DNA of 24,941 nucleotides from CAZKUN01 sp964555935 (GCA_964555935.1 CAZKUN010000132.1:1-24941); one strand, 5' to 3'. Shown: positions 7,926 to 16,232, counted from the first letter of the stretch. Made by a program: numbers and translations. Notes: generated by a model from the sequence alone, not told the origin.

Positions 7926-8733
7926 GATCTACATGGCGACAGACATTGAAGGCGCGTCGGGCGTCACGCAGGAGAGCCAGTCCTTCGGCTCGCGATATGA
8001 GAGCGCCCGGCTGCAGCTCACGTATGACGTCAACGCCGCAGTGGTTGGCGCGCAGGATTCGGGAGCCGACCACATCGTCGTCTCGGACGGACATGGCCAC
8101 AATGCGGGCTACAACTTCATCTACGAGGAGCTGGCTCCCGGCGCGCTGCACCAACTTGGCGCGCCTCGCGCGAGCTACGCCGAGGGCCTCGACGAGACCT
8201 ACACCGCGGCGTTCATCGTGGCTTACCACGGCATGGCGGGGACAAAGGCCGCGATCATGGACCACACCCAGTCATCGCGGGCGGTCGTCAACATCTGGCT
8301 CAACGATCAGAGAATCGGCGAGCTGGGGATGCTCGCGCACGTCGCGGGACACCACGGCGTGCCGGTCACGCTCGTGACGGGCGATGACAAGACGGCCATC
8401 GAGGCCGAGGAACTGCTGGGGAGTCAGGTCGTGACGGCTGTGGTGAAATACACCTCGCGGCGAACGGCGGCGCTGTGTCTCGCGCCGGCTGATGCTCGCG
8501 CGCTCATCCGCGAGAAGGCTGCGGAGGCCGTGAGGGCGGCGTCGAGCATGGCGCCCCTAGAGCCGCCGGACGGCGAGTGCGTGCTGCGGGTGGAGTATCT
8601 GCGCAGCGAGATGTGCGAGGGTTACTGGAACCGGCCGGATGTCGAGATGGTCGACGCTCGGACGGTGATCTTCCGGCGGACGAACGTGGTGGATGTGATG
8701 AACGCTTACTGCGGGCTTCACTTCGGGACGTGA
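7915..8733 (+). CDS. M55-family D-aminopeptidase (DppA-like)
   Basis: A 272-residue zinc peptidase of family M55. The ATG at 7915 has GGAGG at 7901-7905. Motifs match the DppA fold: DIEG (D10, E12), DGHGHN (H60 or H62), AYHGM (H105), MDHTQ (H117, the position of the proposed catalytic histidine) and GELGM (E136). DppA removes N-terminal D-amino acids from short peptides and forms a decameric ring in Bacillus; a similar cytoplasmic role on D-Ala-containing peptides is likely. No signal peptide is seen. Length agrees with the family (about 270-280). A transporter gene is not adjacent, unlike the Bacillus dpp operon. Repeat C follows its stop by two bases, then the gene for a secreted helical protein. 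Confidence 0.88.
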   Translation: MGSRIYMATDIEGASGVTQESQSFGSRYESARLQLTYDVNAAVVGAQDSGADHIVVSDGHGHNAGYNFIYEELAPGALHQLGAPRASYAEGLDETYTAAFIVAYHGMAGTKAAIMDHTQSSRAVVNIWLNDQRIGELGMLAHVAGHHGVPVTLVTGDDKTAIEAEELLGSQVVTAVVKYTSRRTAALCLAPADARALIREKAAEAVRAASSMAPLEPPDGECVLRVEYLRSEMCEGYWNRPDVEMVDARTVIFRRTNVVDVMNAYCGLHFGT

Positions 8734-8735
8734 GG

Positions 8736-8757
8736 ACGGCAACGAAAGCGGGAAGAC
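8736..8757. repeat. Repeat C, copy 2, intergenic
   Basis: Identical over 22 nt to 7442-7463, with weaker similarity afterwards. Here it is non-coding and lies between the M55 gene and the next start. Confidence 0.8.
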
Positions 8758-8813
8758 TGGAAGACGCAAAGAACGGCGAAGCTGGGGCACGACAACGAAG
8801 GGAAGGCACGACC

Positions 8814-9647
8814 ATGCGGATACGGACTCTGAGCGTGCTGATCACTGTGGCTGTGGCGGCGAGCGGCGCGTGGGTGATTGCGCGACCGCCGGCGCTGGCG
8901 CAGGAGCCGAAGCAGCTCACGGCCGAGGAACTGCAGCGCGACATCCTGTTGCTGGAGGTCCTCGCGCGCGCCCAGTTCACTGACGATGAGCTTAGGTCGC
9001 TGGCAGACGCGGCGAGCAAGGTCGGCGCCAAACGCGAGGCCCTGCTGACGGCGCGCGAGGATCCGGCACGGATAGCGGCGCTGGAGCAACTGCGTGAGGG
9101 GCTGCTACAATCGCTGCCTGACGAGCAGCTGGGCCCGCTGCACGAGCAGGTTGAGCCGCTCAACGAGACGATTTGGCGAGCCGAGGAGGCGATGCACGAG
9201 GCGATGCAGGAAGCCGTCACCGGACTGCTCGGAGTGCTGCCCGAGGCGACGCTCGAGGCTTTGCTTAAGGCGCGGATGGGCGATCCGACCATGTGGCTCG
9301 TCGAACTATGCCACGAGTCTCGCCACATCCCGCCGGCCGAGTATGAGGAGTGGCTGGGCGATGTATCTCGGGATATCGCGGCCGAACTTGCCGGAGACGA
9401 GGGCGAGCCTGATGCGGCCCTCGTGACGAAGGTCGCCGCGTTGCTCGGCTCGACGCGGAACATGACGAACGAGCAGCTCGATGCCGCCGACGACCAGATC
9501 CTCGCGCAGGCGACAGCGCTCGCGGCGTCGGCCCGACCAGCACCAACGACGGAGCAACTCGCGGATCGGACGCGGGACCTGCTATTTGGGTTGCTTGAGA
9601 ATCCGAGGTTAGACGCGGTGCTGAAGGCGAAGCTTCAGCGGGGATGA
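8814..9647 (+). CDS. Secreted alpha-helical protein of unknown function
   Basis: A 277-residue protein from the ATG at 8814 (GGGAAGG shortly upstream). Residues 1-29 form a signal peptide with a likely signal peptidase I site after ALA (PPALAQE). The mature protein is rich in Leu, Ala, Glu and Asp with heptad-like spacing, such as EELQRDILLLEVLARAQF, ALEQLREGLLQ and AMHEAMQEAVTGLL, so a helical bundle or coiled-coil fold is likely. I recognise no family and see no catalytic motif. It ends 25 nt before the first serpin start. Its last codons and stop fall in the segment repeated ahead of the second serpin, which ties it physically to the serpin locus. It may be a periplasmic partner or a target-presenting protein, but that is speculation. 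Confidence 0.7.
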   Translation: MRIRTLSVLITVAVAASGAWVIARPPALAQEPKQLTAEELQRDILLLEVLARAQFTDDELRSLADAASKVGAKREALLTAREDPARIAALEQLREGLLQSLPDEQLGPLHEQVEPLNETIWRAEEAMHEAMQEAVTGLLGVLPEATLEALLKARMGDPTMWLVELCHESRHIPPAEYEEWLGDVSRDIAAELAGDEGEPDAALVTKVAALLGSTRNMTNEQLDAADDQILAQATALAASARPAPTTEQLADRTRDLLFGLLENPRLDAVLKAKLQRG

Positions 9648-9677
9648 TCCTGGATGTTTGAGGAGGCAGGATATGGG
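9627..9677 (+). repeat. Serpin leader repeat, copy 1
   Basis: These 51 bases are identical to 11011-11061. They cover the last six codons and stop of the helical-protein gene, the leader with AGGAGG (9661-9666) and the first codons of serpin 1. Confidence 0.9.
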
Positions 9678-10995
9678 ACGCGCGAAGGCGCTGAGAACGT
9701 TGCTGGCGATTGCTGTTGCGTGCGCTCTGCTATCGGCTGCTAGCTGCACCAAGAAGCCGGCGGGAGATCCGCCTCCGCTTCCACCGCTGTCGCCGCGCGT
9801 CGTCGACGAACCGGTGGATCTTCCCGCGCCGCGGCCGAAGCCGGAGGCGCCGCCCGATCCGGTCGATCAGGCGACAGTCGACGCCCTTGTGGGCGCCCAC
9901 GCGGCGTTTGGGCTTGCGATGCTCGGGGAGATCACAGGCGGCGCGCCAGAAGAGAACGTGTTCATTTCGCCAACCAGCATCGCGCTGGCACTATCAATGG
10001 CGGTGAATGGGGCTGCGGGCGAAACGCGCGAGGCGATGCTGACGGCGCTGCAACTGAGTGACATGAGCATCGACGACATCAACGCGGCGAGCGCGCAACT
10101 GATGGTCTCGCTCGCAGAAGCCGAACCCCACGTGACGCTCTCTCTCGCGAACTCGCTATGGGCGCAGGAGGGCATCCCGTTCGAGGCCGGCTTCATGGCT
10201 ACGAATGACGCGTTTTACCAAGCCGAGGTGTCAGCGCTGGACCTCAGCTCCCCCATGGCTCCCAAGACCATCAACGCGTGGGTGGCCAGGCAGACCCACG
10301 ACAGGATTGCTGACATTGTCGAGGCCCCGATTGCCCCTCAGGCGATCCTGATCCTCATCAACGCGCTCTACTTCAAGGGCGAGTGGTACGAGCCATTCGA
10401 GGAACGCGACACGGAGGATGGGCCGTTCACGCTGCCCGACGGGAGGACCGAATCTGTCCCATTGATGTTGCAGTGGGGCAACTACGCGTATCTTGAGATG
10501 GAGGGATTCCAGGCCGTCCGGCTGCCATACGCCGGGAAGAGAGCTGGGATGTACATCTTCCTGCCATCGGCCGACAGCGACTTGGAGGCGTTCGCGGAAG
10601 CCTTGACTCCCAGCACGTGGCAGGGGTGGCTGGAGCAGTTCGGCGAGCACGAAGGACACCTGCGGTTGCCGCGGTTTGAGATCGAGTATGGGACGGGTCT
10701 GGCGAAGGCGCTCGCGAGGTTGGGGATGGGAGTCGCCTTCAGTAGCGCCGCGGACTTCGCCAACCTGACGCCCATGACTGCGCAGATCACGAAGGCCGAA
10801 CACAAGACCACCCTCCTCGTTGATGAGAACGGTACGGAGGCCGCCGCAGCAACGTTGTTGCAGATGGCAGCATCGGAGGATGCCCCTGTGGACGAGCCGT
10901 TTGAGATGATCGTCAACCGGCCGTTCTTCTGCGCGATTGTCGATCAGGATACGGGGAGCGTGCTGTTCGCGGGGTATGTTGTGGATCCGACGTAG
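9673..10995 (+). CDS. Lipoprotein serpin 1
   Basis: A 440-residue serpin. The ATG at 9673 has AGGAGG seven bases upstream; the longer TTG reading is in the leader. Residues 1-24 are a lipoprotein signal with Cys25 as the likely lipidated residue (LSAASC), then a proline-rich linker to about residue 65. The serpin domain shows FISPTSIALALSM, INALYFKGEWYEPFEE and the C-terminal NRPFFCAIVDQDTGSVLFAG. The hinge ENGTEAAAAT (385-394) has small residues at P12-P9, as in inhibitory serpins. Counting 17 residues from E385 puts P1 at S401, in a loop of sequence LLQMAASEDAPVDEP. It should trap a serine or cysteine protease by suicide cleavage at the cell surface. It is followed by a paralogue with the same leader. 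Target protease unknown. Confidence 0.92.
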   Translation: MGRAKALRTLLAIAVACALLSAASCTKKPAGDPPPLPPLSPRVVDEPVDLPAPRPKPEAPPDPVDQATVDALVGAHAAFGLAMLGEITGGAPEENVFISPTSIALALSMAVNGAAGETREAMLTALQLSDMSIDDINAASAQLMVSLAEAEPHVTLSLANSLWAQEGIPFEAGFMATNDAFYQAEVSALDLSSPMAPKTINAWVARQTHDRIADIVEAPIAPQAILILINALYFKGEWYEPFEERDTEDGPFTLPDGRTESVPLMLQWGNYAYLEMEGFQAVRLPYAGKRAGMYIFLPSADSDLEAFAEALTPSTWQGWLEQFGEHEGHLRLPRFEIEYGTGLAKALARLGMGVAFSSAADFANLTPMTAQITKAEHKTTLLVDENGTEAAAATLLQMAASEDAPVDEPFEMIVNRPFFCAIVDQDTGSVLFAGYVVDPT

Positions 10996-11010
10996 GGCAC
11001 GGCGGTGAGA

Positions 11011-11061
11011 GCGAAGCTTCAGCGGGGATGATCCTGGATGTTTGAGGAGGCAGGATATGGG
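11011..11061 (+). repeat. Serpin leader repeat, copy 2, with fossil of upstream gene
   Basis: Identical to 9627-9677. Here the first bases no longer end a gene: they are a leftover of the helical-protein gene's last codons and TGA, carried along when the serpin gene duplicated. AGGAGG and the ATG at 11057 are included. Confidence 0.9.
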
Positions 11062-12313
11062 GCGCGCGAACGCGCTGAGAACGTTGGTGGCGATTGCTGT
11101 TGCATGCGCTGTAGCAGTGCTGTCGTGTGGGTGCAAGCCGAAGACGGCCTCTCCCCCGCCGCTCCCCAAGCTGCAGCCGCCACCGGATCCGGTCGATCAG
11201 GCGAAGGTCGGTGCGCTTGTGGACGGCCACGCGGCGTTCGGGTGGGCGATGCTCGAAGAGATCACGGGGCAAGCGCCGGAGGAGAACGTCTTCATCTCGC
11301 CAACCAGTATCGCGCTGGCGCTGTCGATGACGCTGAACGGCGCATCAGGAACGACCCGGGATGCGATGCTGGCGGCGCTGCAGTTTGAAGGCCTGACGGC
11401 TGATGAGATCAACGCGGCGGGCGCGCAACTGATGGCCTCGCTCGCAGAGGCCGAACCGGCGATCGCTCTGTCGATTGCCAACTCGCTCTGGGCGCGCGAT
11501 GGCATCAGCTTCGTGCCCGAGTTCATCGACATCAACAGGACGTACTACGGCGCCCGGGTCTCGACGCTGGACTTCGGCGCGCGCGAGGCGGCCAAGACGA
11601 TCAACGAGTGGGTGGCTGCAAGAACTCGCGATAAGATCGATAGAATCGTCGACGATCCGATCGACCCGACAGCGATCCTGTTCCTGATCAACGCCATCTA
11701 CTTCAAGGGCGAGTGGGACGAGCCGTTCGAGGAGCACGACACGAGGGACCGTTCGTTCACGCTGATTGATGGGACCGAGGTCACCGTTCCGCTGATGTCC
11801 CGGTGGGGCGAGTACCCGTACCTGGAGACGGAGGCGTTTCAGGTGGTGCGGCTGGCGTACAAGGACCACCGCGTGGGAATGTATGTATTCCTGCCCGGGG
11901 AGAACAGCAACCTCGCGGAACTCGCGGCCGAGCTGACGCCCGAATCCTGGGATGCGTGGATGGAGCAGTTCAGCGACCGCGAGGGGCACGTCAAACTGCC
12001 CCGCTTCACGCTCGAATACGAGAAGAGCCTGAAGGAGACGCTCTCCGCGCTTGGGATGGAGCAGGCGTTCTCCGGAGACGCGCAGTTCGCTGGCATGACG
12101 GAGATGCCAGCGTTCATCCAGGACGTGAAGCACAAGACGTTCGTCGAGGTGAATGAGGAGGGCACGGAGGCAGCGGCGGCGACGTCCGTAGAGATGATGG
12201 GGGAGCCCGAGCCACCGTTTGAGATGGTCGTCAACCGACCGTTCTTCTGCGCGATCGTCGATCAGGATACCGGGAGCGTGCTGTTCGCGGGGTATGTCGT
12301 GGATCCGACGTAG
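11057..12313 (+). CDS. Lipoprotein serpin 2
   Basis: A 418-residue paralogue of serpin 1. The ATG at 11057 has the same AGGAGG spacing. The lipoprotein signal ends VLSC (Cys24), followed by a proline-rich linker about 20 residues shorter than in serpin 1. Core motifs are kept: FISPTSIALALSM, INAIYFKGEWDEPFEE and NRPFFCAIVDQDTGSVLFAG. The hinge EEGTEAAAAT (367-376) is of inhibitory type. The loop after it (SVEMMGEPEPPFE) is four residues shorter than in serpin 1 and different in sequence. A standard count gives P1 E383 and P1' Pro, which proteases seldom cut, so the true scissile bond may be nearer M380-M381. The first 51 and last roughly 80 bases are almost identical to serpin 1 while the middle has diverged. 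It is likely a surface inhibitor with a different target. Confidence 0.92.
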   Translation: MGRANALRTLVAIAVACAVAVLSCGCKPKTASPPPLPKLQPPPDPVDQAKVGALVDGHAAFGWAMLEEITGQAPEENVFISPTSIALALSMTLNGASGTTRDAMLAALQFEGLTADEINAAGAQLMASLAEAEPAIALSIANSLWARDGISFVPEFIDINRTYYGARVSTLDFGAREAAKTINEWVAARTRDKIDRIVDDPIDPTAILFLINAIYFKGEWDEPFEEHDTRDRSFTLIDGTEVTVPLMSRWGEYPYLETEAFQVVRLAYKDHRVGMYVFLPGENSNLAELAAELTPESWDAWMEQFSDREGHVKLPRFTLEYEKSLKETLSALGMEQAFSGDAQFAGMTEMPAFIQDVKHKTFVEVNEEGTEAAAATSVEMMGEPEPPFEMVVNRPFFCAIVDQDTGSVLFAGYVVDPT

Positions 12314-12324
12314 GACGGCAACGG

Positions 12325-12372
12325 CCGACGGGGCGGGAGTGGAAACTCGTTGAGTTTCCGCGTCGCTACGCG
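12325..12372. repeat. Dispersed intergenic repeat B, copy 2, with hairpin
   Basis: The ends match 2877-2919 (14 nt identical, then 21 nt with two mismatches). The middle holds a perfect stem, ggaaactc (12341-12348) and gagtttcc (12352-12359), with a 3-nt loop. These arms equal the innermost stem at 2822-2844. It lies after serpin 2; no T-tract follows, so terminator function is doubtful. Confidence 0.65.
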
Positions 12373-12410
12373 GGCAACGGCGAACGACGCACGCATGGGA
12401 GTGTAGACAG

Positions 12411-15400
12411 ATGCTCGGACTTATTGCCTGTCTTGCAACGGGCGCGTGTGGTCAGGGGACTGATCCGGACTTTGCGCCGGTGCTTGCGAAGACGGATATC
12501 AGCACGGAAGAGATCCAGCCCGGCGGGCGGTTTGCCATCAGCTTCGAGTACCAAAACGATGGCACGAAGGCCGCGAAGCGCGACTACACGGTCTTCCTGC
12601 ATTTCGAGCACCCGAACGCCACGTGCGAGCAGATCAAGATCTCCGGACACTACAAGCCGGTGGTGGGAACGGCGGCGTGGCAGCCGGGCGACACGCAGCG
12701 CGTAGGGCCGTATGCGATCCACATCCCCGAGGACGCCGCGCCGGGCGCGCATCACATCCATGTGGGCATCTACGACGAGGGCACCACGGGCGAGCGGCTC
12801 TGCGAGGACTATGTGGGCACGATCACCGTCAACCCGGATGCGCCCGTCCACGCCCCGCGGCAAGAGCCCCTCGCTGAGGCCGACGCGAAGACCCGGCGCG
12901 AGGCGTTGCTCGGGCGGCTGGCCGATCCGCTGAGGATGGACCTCGGCTCAAGCGAGTTCCGGGTCGAGAAGGCGACGGGGACATGGGAGATCCTCGACAA
13001 GCGCTCCCAGGAAGTGTGGTCATCCAACGCGCTCAGCGCCGGTCTCGGGCAGGCGACGCTGAAGGGCGGCGATCGCACGTTGACGCTGCCACTCGATTCG
13101 CCGCATCACATGGACTTGGCGGAGAGGCTGATCGTGGCGCACTACGTTCTCGCGCCCGATGACGGCGTCGAGGTGAAGCTGCGCGTCAAGATCGAGCGCG
13201 TCGGCGGCCCGGATGGGGCGAAGCTGACGTGGGAGGCCGATGAGCACGAGACTTGGGAAGTGGTCGCGACGAGGCTGCTCGACAACGGGCTTATGGTCAC
13301 CAACAACGACGCCGGCCGGCAGGTGATCGCGCACCGTCTCGGACTCATCATGGATGCGGACGGAGGCTTGCCTGACACGCGCGTCTGGCGAGCGTACTCG
13401 AATAACAGCGCGTACTCGATGGCGTTCGCCGGGGCGGTGAAGAACGGTTCGGCGATTATGCTCGCGTGGGACAACGTCTACACGAATCTCGAGACGCGCG
13501 GGGACTGGGTCGATCACGAACTCGTGCCGGGCACGCACACGCTCACGATGTCGATGCACCTGCGCGGAGCGGCGCGCAGCTTCACCATCCACCCGCTGGG
13601 CAAAGGCAACTACTTGCAGGTCGCCAAGAGCTATCGCGAGATCGCCAAACGGCGCGGATTCCTGAGGACATGGGCCGACAAGCAGAAGAGCAATCCGAAC
13701 GTCGAGAAGATGTGGGGCGCGGTTGATTTCAAGCCCTTTGTCTTCATGCGCACCGCCGCCAATACGCGCTGGAATGACACCGACGAGGAACGTCTAAGCC
13801 TCAGCTATACCTTCGATGAGGCCGCCCAGTGCGCGGAGCACCTGCGCAATGAGGTGGGCATCGAACGGGCGATGTACGTGCTGGCGGGATGGCTGAACCG
13901 GGGCTATGACAACAAGCATCCCGACATTCTCCCCGCCGCTCCGGAGTGCGGGGGCGACGAGGGGCTGACGGACTGCGGGGATAGGGTCCGCGACTGCGGG
14001 TATATCTTCGGGCTGCATGACAACTACCAGGACATGTACAGGGATGCGCCGAGTTGGGATGAGACGTTCATCCAGAAGCGCGCGGATGGATCGCTGCACC
14101 GAGGTGGCGAGTGGGCCGGCGGGTGGGCATATCTGACGTGCTCGAAGAAGGCGCTGGAACTCGCGAGGCGGCCGCAGAATCTGAACGAGGTGAGGCGCCT
14201 GTTCCATCCGGGCATCTACTTCATCGACACCACGTTTGCCGCGCCCCCGTACGAGTGCCATGACCCAGAGCACCCGATGACGCTGAGCGATGACATCCAC
14301 TGGAAACGCGAGTTGAGCAAATACGCGCGGAAGACCTTCGGCCTGTTCGGCAGCGAGGAGGGGCAGGAATGGGCGGTGCCGGACGCGGACTATTTCGAGG
14401 GCATCATGTCTCAGCGCACGCACAGCAGTTCAGAGACCATCGTGCCGCTGTTCGAGGCGGTGTATGGCGACTGCATCAACCTGCTGACCCACCAGGGCGA
14501 CCGCGCGACGCCCGGCAAGCCGAAGTACATCCTGGACCACATTCTGTACGCGGAGACGCCGCTGTATCACTTCGGACCGCACTTGTACTTCGAGAAAGAG
14601 GGCGGCTCGGGCGGGTTGCCGGCGAGGCCGGAAGTTGCAGGGATCGAGCAGACGGGCGAGCGGACATTCGACATCACGTATCGCTGGCAGGTGAGCGGCC
14701 CCGCAGCAGACCTCGAGTATGTCTTCGTTCACTTCACCCACCCAGACAGCGATCACGCGGAGAAAATCGTCTTCCAGAATGACCACCAACCGGACCCGCC
14801 CGCGAACGAGTGGCAAGCCGGCGATTCGGTTGAGCTTGGCCCGTTGAGTGTCGAGATCCCAGAGGGACGGGAGGGGACGTTCGCGATCATGCTCGGCGCG
14901 CTCGGCAAGGACCGGGAACGGCTGGCACTCAGAGGTCTGCAGGGCGTCGGCTCGCGCTACCCGATCGGGGCGGTGACGCTAAGAAATGGCAAGATCACGC
15001 TCACGCAGCACAGCCCCAGCGCGCCGATGGACATCAGCGTGCTGGAGCGCGCCGACAACGGCTGGGCCGAGGAGCTGATCGAGACGGACCGGATGATCAA
15101 GAACACGTACGAGGTGTGCTCCGCGCTCAACCGGCTGACCGCGCACATGCCGCTCACGGACCACCAGTTCGTGAGTTCGACGCCCCGCGTCGAGCGGACG
15201 GTTTTCGGCGACGAGTTCGAGGTCGTCGTGAACTACGGACCAGGCGCGTATGCAACAGATGACTTTGGGATCCCCCAGTGGGGCTTCGTGGCCCAGTCGC
15301 GCCACTTCTGGGCTTTCCACGCTACGCGCTTCGGGGTAAACGAGTACGATCCGTCGGCGCTATTCGTGGTGGAATCACTCGACGATCGACCGATCAGCCT

Positions 15401-15509
15401 GTCAGAGAAGACACGCATCTTCCATGGCTTCGGCGACCCGCACATCACCGTCGCGGGCAAGGAGTTTGAGGTGAGGCGCGAGGCGGAGGTGGACGTGGCA
15501 GGCAGGTAG
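12411..15509 (+). CDS. Putative secreted glycoside hydrolase, GH101/DUF5696-like
   Basis: A 1032-residue protein from the ATG at 12411 (GGGAG about nine bases upstream). The short hydrophobic start with TGAC (Cys13) could be a lipoprotein signal, though it lacks N-terminal basic residues and the true start may be upstream. Residues about 25-140 form a beta-sandwich; a similar module recurs at about 741-860. Residues about 150-415 resemble the beta-supersandwich seen before the barrel in GH101-like enzymes. A TIM-barrel region follows (about 428-735), with FGLHDNYQDMY, the candidate nucleophile D606 in YFIDTTFAAPP and the candidate acid/base E649 or E650 in FGSEEGQEWAVP. These fit a retaining glycosidase of the DUF5696/GH101 type, acting outside the cell on glycans or glycoproteins. 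Family assignment is from motif memory; the substrate is unknown. It lies 97 nt after serpin 2. Confidence 0.6.
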   Translation: MLGLIACLATGACGQGTDPDFAPVLAKTDISTEEIQPGGRFAISFEYQNDGTKAAKRDYTVFLHFEHPNATCEQIKISGHYKPVVGTAAWQPGDTQRVGPYAIHIPEDAAPGAHHIHVGIYDEGTTGERLCEDYVGTITVNPDAPVHAPRQEPLAEADAKTRREALLGRLADPLRMDLGSSEFRVEKATGTWEILDKRSQEVWSSNALSAGLGQATLKGGDRTLTLPLDSPHHMDLAERLIVAHYVLAPDDGVEVKLRVKIERVGGPDGAKLTWEADEHETWEVVATRLLDNGLMVTNNDAGRQVIAHRLGLIMDADGGLPDTRVWRAYSNNSAYSMAFAGAVKNGSAIMLAWDNVYTNLETRGDWVDHELVPGTHTLTMSMHLRGAARSFTIHPLGKGNYLQVAKSYREIAKRRGFLRTWADKQKSNPNVEKMWGAVDFKPFVFMRTAANTRWNDTDEERLSLSYTFDEAAQCAEHLRNEVGIERAMYVLAGWLNRGYDNKHPDILPAAPECGGDEGLTDCGDRVRDCGYIFGLHDNYQDMYRDAPSWDETFIQKRADGSLHRGGEWAGGWAYLTCSKKALELARRPQNLNEVRRLFHPGIYFIDTTFAAPPYECHDPEHPMTLSDDIHWKRELSKYARKTFGLFGSEEGQEWAVPDADYFEGIMSQRTHSSSETIVPLFEAVYGDCINLLTHQGDRATPGKPKYILDHILYAETPLYHFGPHLYFEKEGGSGGLPARPEVAGIEQTGERTFDITYRWQVSGPAADLEYVFVHFTHPDSDHAEKIVFQNDHQPDPPANEWQAGDSVELGPLSVEIPEGREGTFAIMLGALGKDRERLALRGLQGVGSRYPIGAVTLRNGKITLTQHSPSAPMDISVLERADNGWAEELIETDRMIKNTYEVCSALNRLTAHMPLTDHQFVSSTPRVERTVFGDEFEVVVNYGPGAYATDDFGIPQWGFVAQSRHFWAFHATRFGVNEYDPSALFVVESLDDRPISLSEKTRIFHGFGDPHITVAGKEFEVRREAEVDVAGR

Positions 15510-15944
15510 CGGGTGCTCGGCGGCGAAGTAACCGAAGAGAACACCAAGACCGAATGTGTGTCTGTCCGTCATTCAGTGGTATAGGACCGAATCTCATGCC
15601 ACTCCAGAGGTGATGCCAGCCAGAGCGGATCTACCCCGGACGTCATTGGGGAGCCTGAGGCGTACCAACCGAGACGGGTCGTTGAGTGGCGTTTGCCTTC
15701 ATTCGATGTCCAGGCGTACCGACAAGCAAGTAGTCAACGGTACAGGGGGTAGAATCCCATGGGTCCGTTCCGCCGTTCTGCCTCTCTTGGGCTGACTGGC
15801 CACACGTCGGCTCACAGGGGCGCTGATCCCCAATGCGAGTCACCGGTCACAGGTGACGGGCGCATCTCCATAGACGAGAGATCACTTCACGCGACACAAA
15901 GCAGCACTGGCCTTTGGCGCCCCGTCCACAAGCTGGCGGCGTCC
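15510..15944. other. Intergenic region, 435 bp
   Basis: Between the large hydrolase gene and the small lipoprotein gene I find no convincing gene. Short open frames exist (15556-15795, and an upstream extension of the lipoprotein frame from 15759) but lack ribosome sites or recognisable content. An inverted repeat gtcacc (15839-15844) / ggtgac (15852-15857) lies about 90 bp before the lipoprotein ATG and could be an operator. No clear promoter was found. Confidence 0.5.
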
Positions 15945-16214
15945 ATGCAGTTCCCGCGCATCACTGCACACCACGTGATGTGGGCTGGCGCGGTGGCTGT
16001 GCTCCTCGCGGGAGCCGCGACGATGGCCTTCGTCGGCTGTTCGGGCGACGCCATCGTTCCCGAGCCGTCAGCCCGCGCACCAGGCGTCGAGGACGTGGTG
16101 CAGGATGGCATGCCCTCCATAGCGGCAGATGTGGCCGAATACGTTGACGACACGCAGGTCACACGGTTACAGGTGGCGGAGCGCCATCCTCATGCGTATC
16201 AGGACTGGCTGTGA
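15945..16214 (+). CDS. Small lipoprotein-like protein, hypothetical
   Basis: An 89-residue ORF from the ATG at 15945. Residues 14-29 are hydrophobic (WAGAVAVLLAGAATMAF) and end in AFVGCSGD, which fits a lipoprotein signal with the Cys of VGC lipidated. The mature part is short, acidic and mostly hydrophilic (VQDGMPSIAADVAEYVDD). No family was recognised. No strong ribosome site precedes this ATG, so the start is uncertain. It converges with the response regulator gene, with about 100 nt of hairpin-rich DNA between. A membrane lipoprotein next to a soluble sensor kinase could be a regulated target or partner, but position is the only argument. Confidence 0.5.
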   Translation: MQFPRITAHHVMWAGAVAVLLAGAATMAFVGCSGDAIVPEPSARAPGVEDVVQDGMPSIAADVAEYVDDTQVTRLQVAERHPHAYQDWL

Positions 16215-16232
16215 GCTGCAACGCGGCGCGGG

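Noticed and set aside
9658..9672. TTG start for serpin 1 (and 11042 for serpin 2)
   Set aside because: The extra codons are the ribosome binding site itself; the ATG directly after gives a normal lipoprotein signal.
15556..15795. 79-codon plus-strand ORF
   Set aside because: No ribosome site, no recognisable motif and a composition typical of chance frames.
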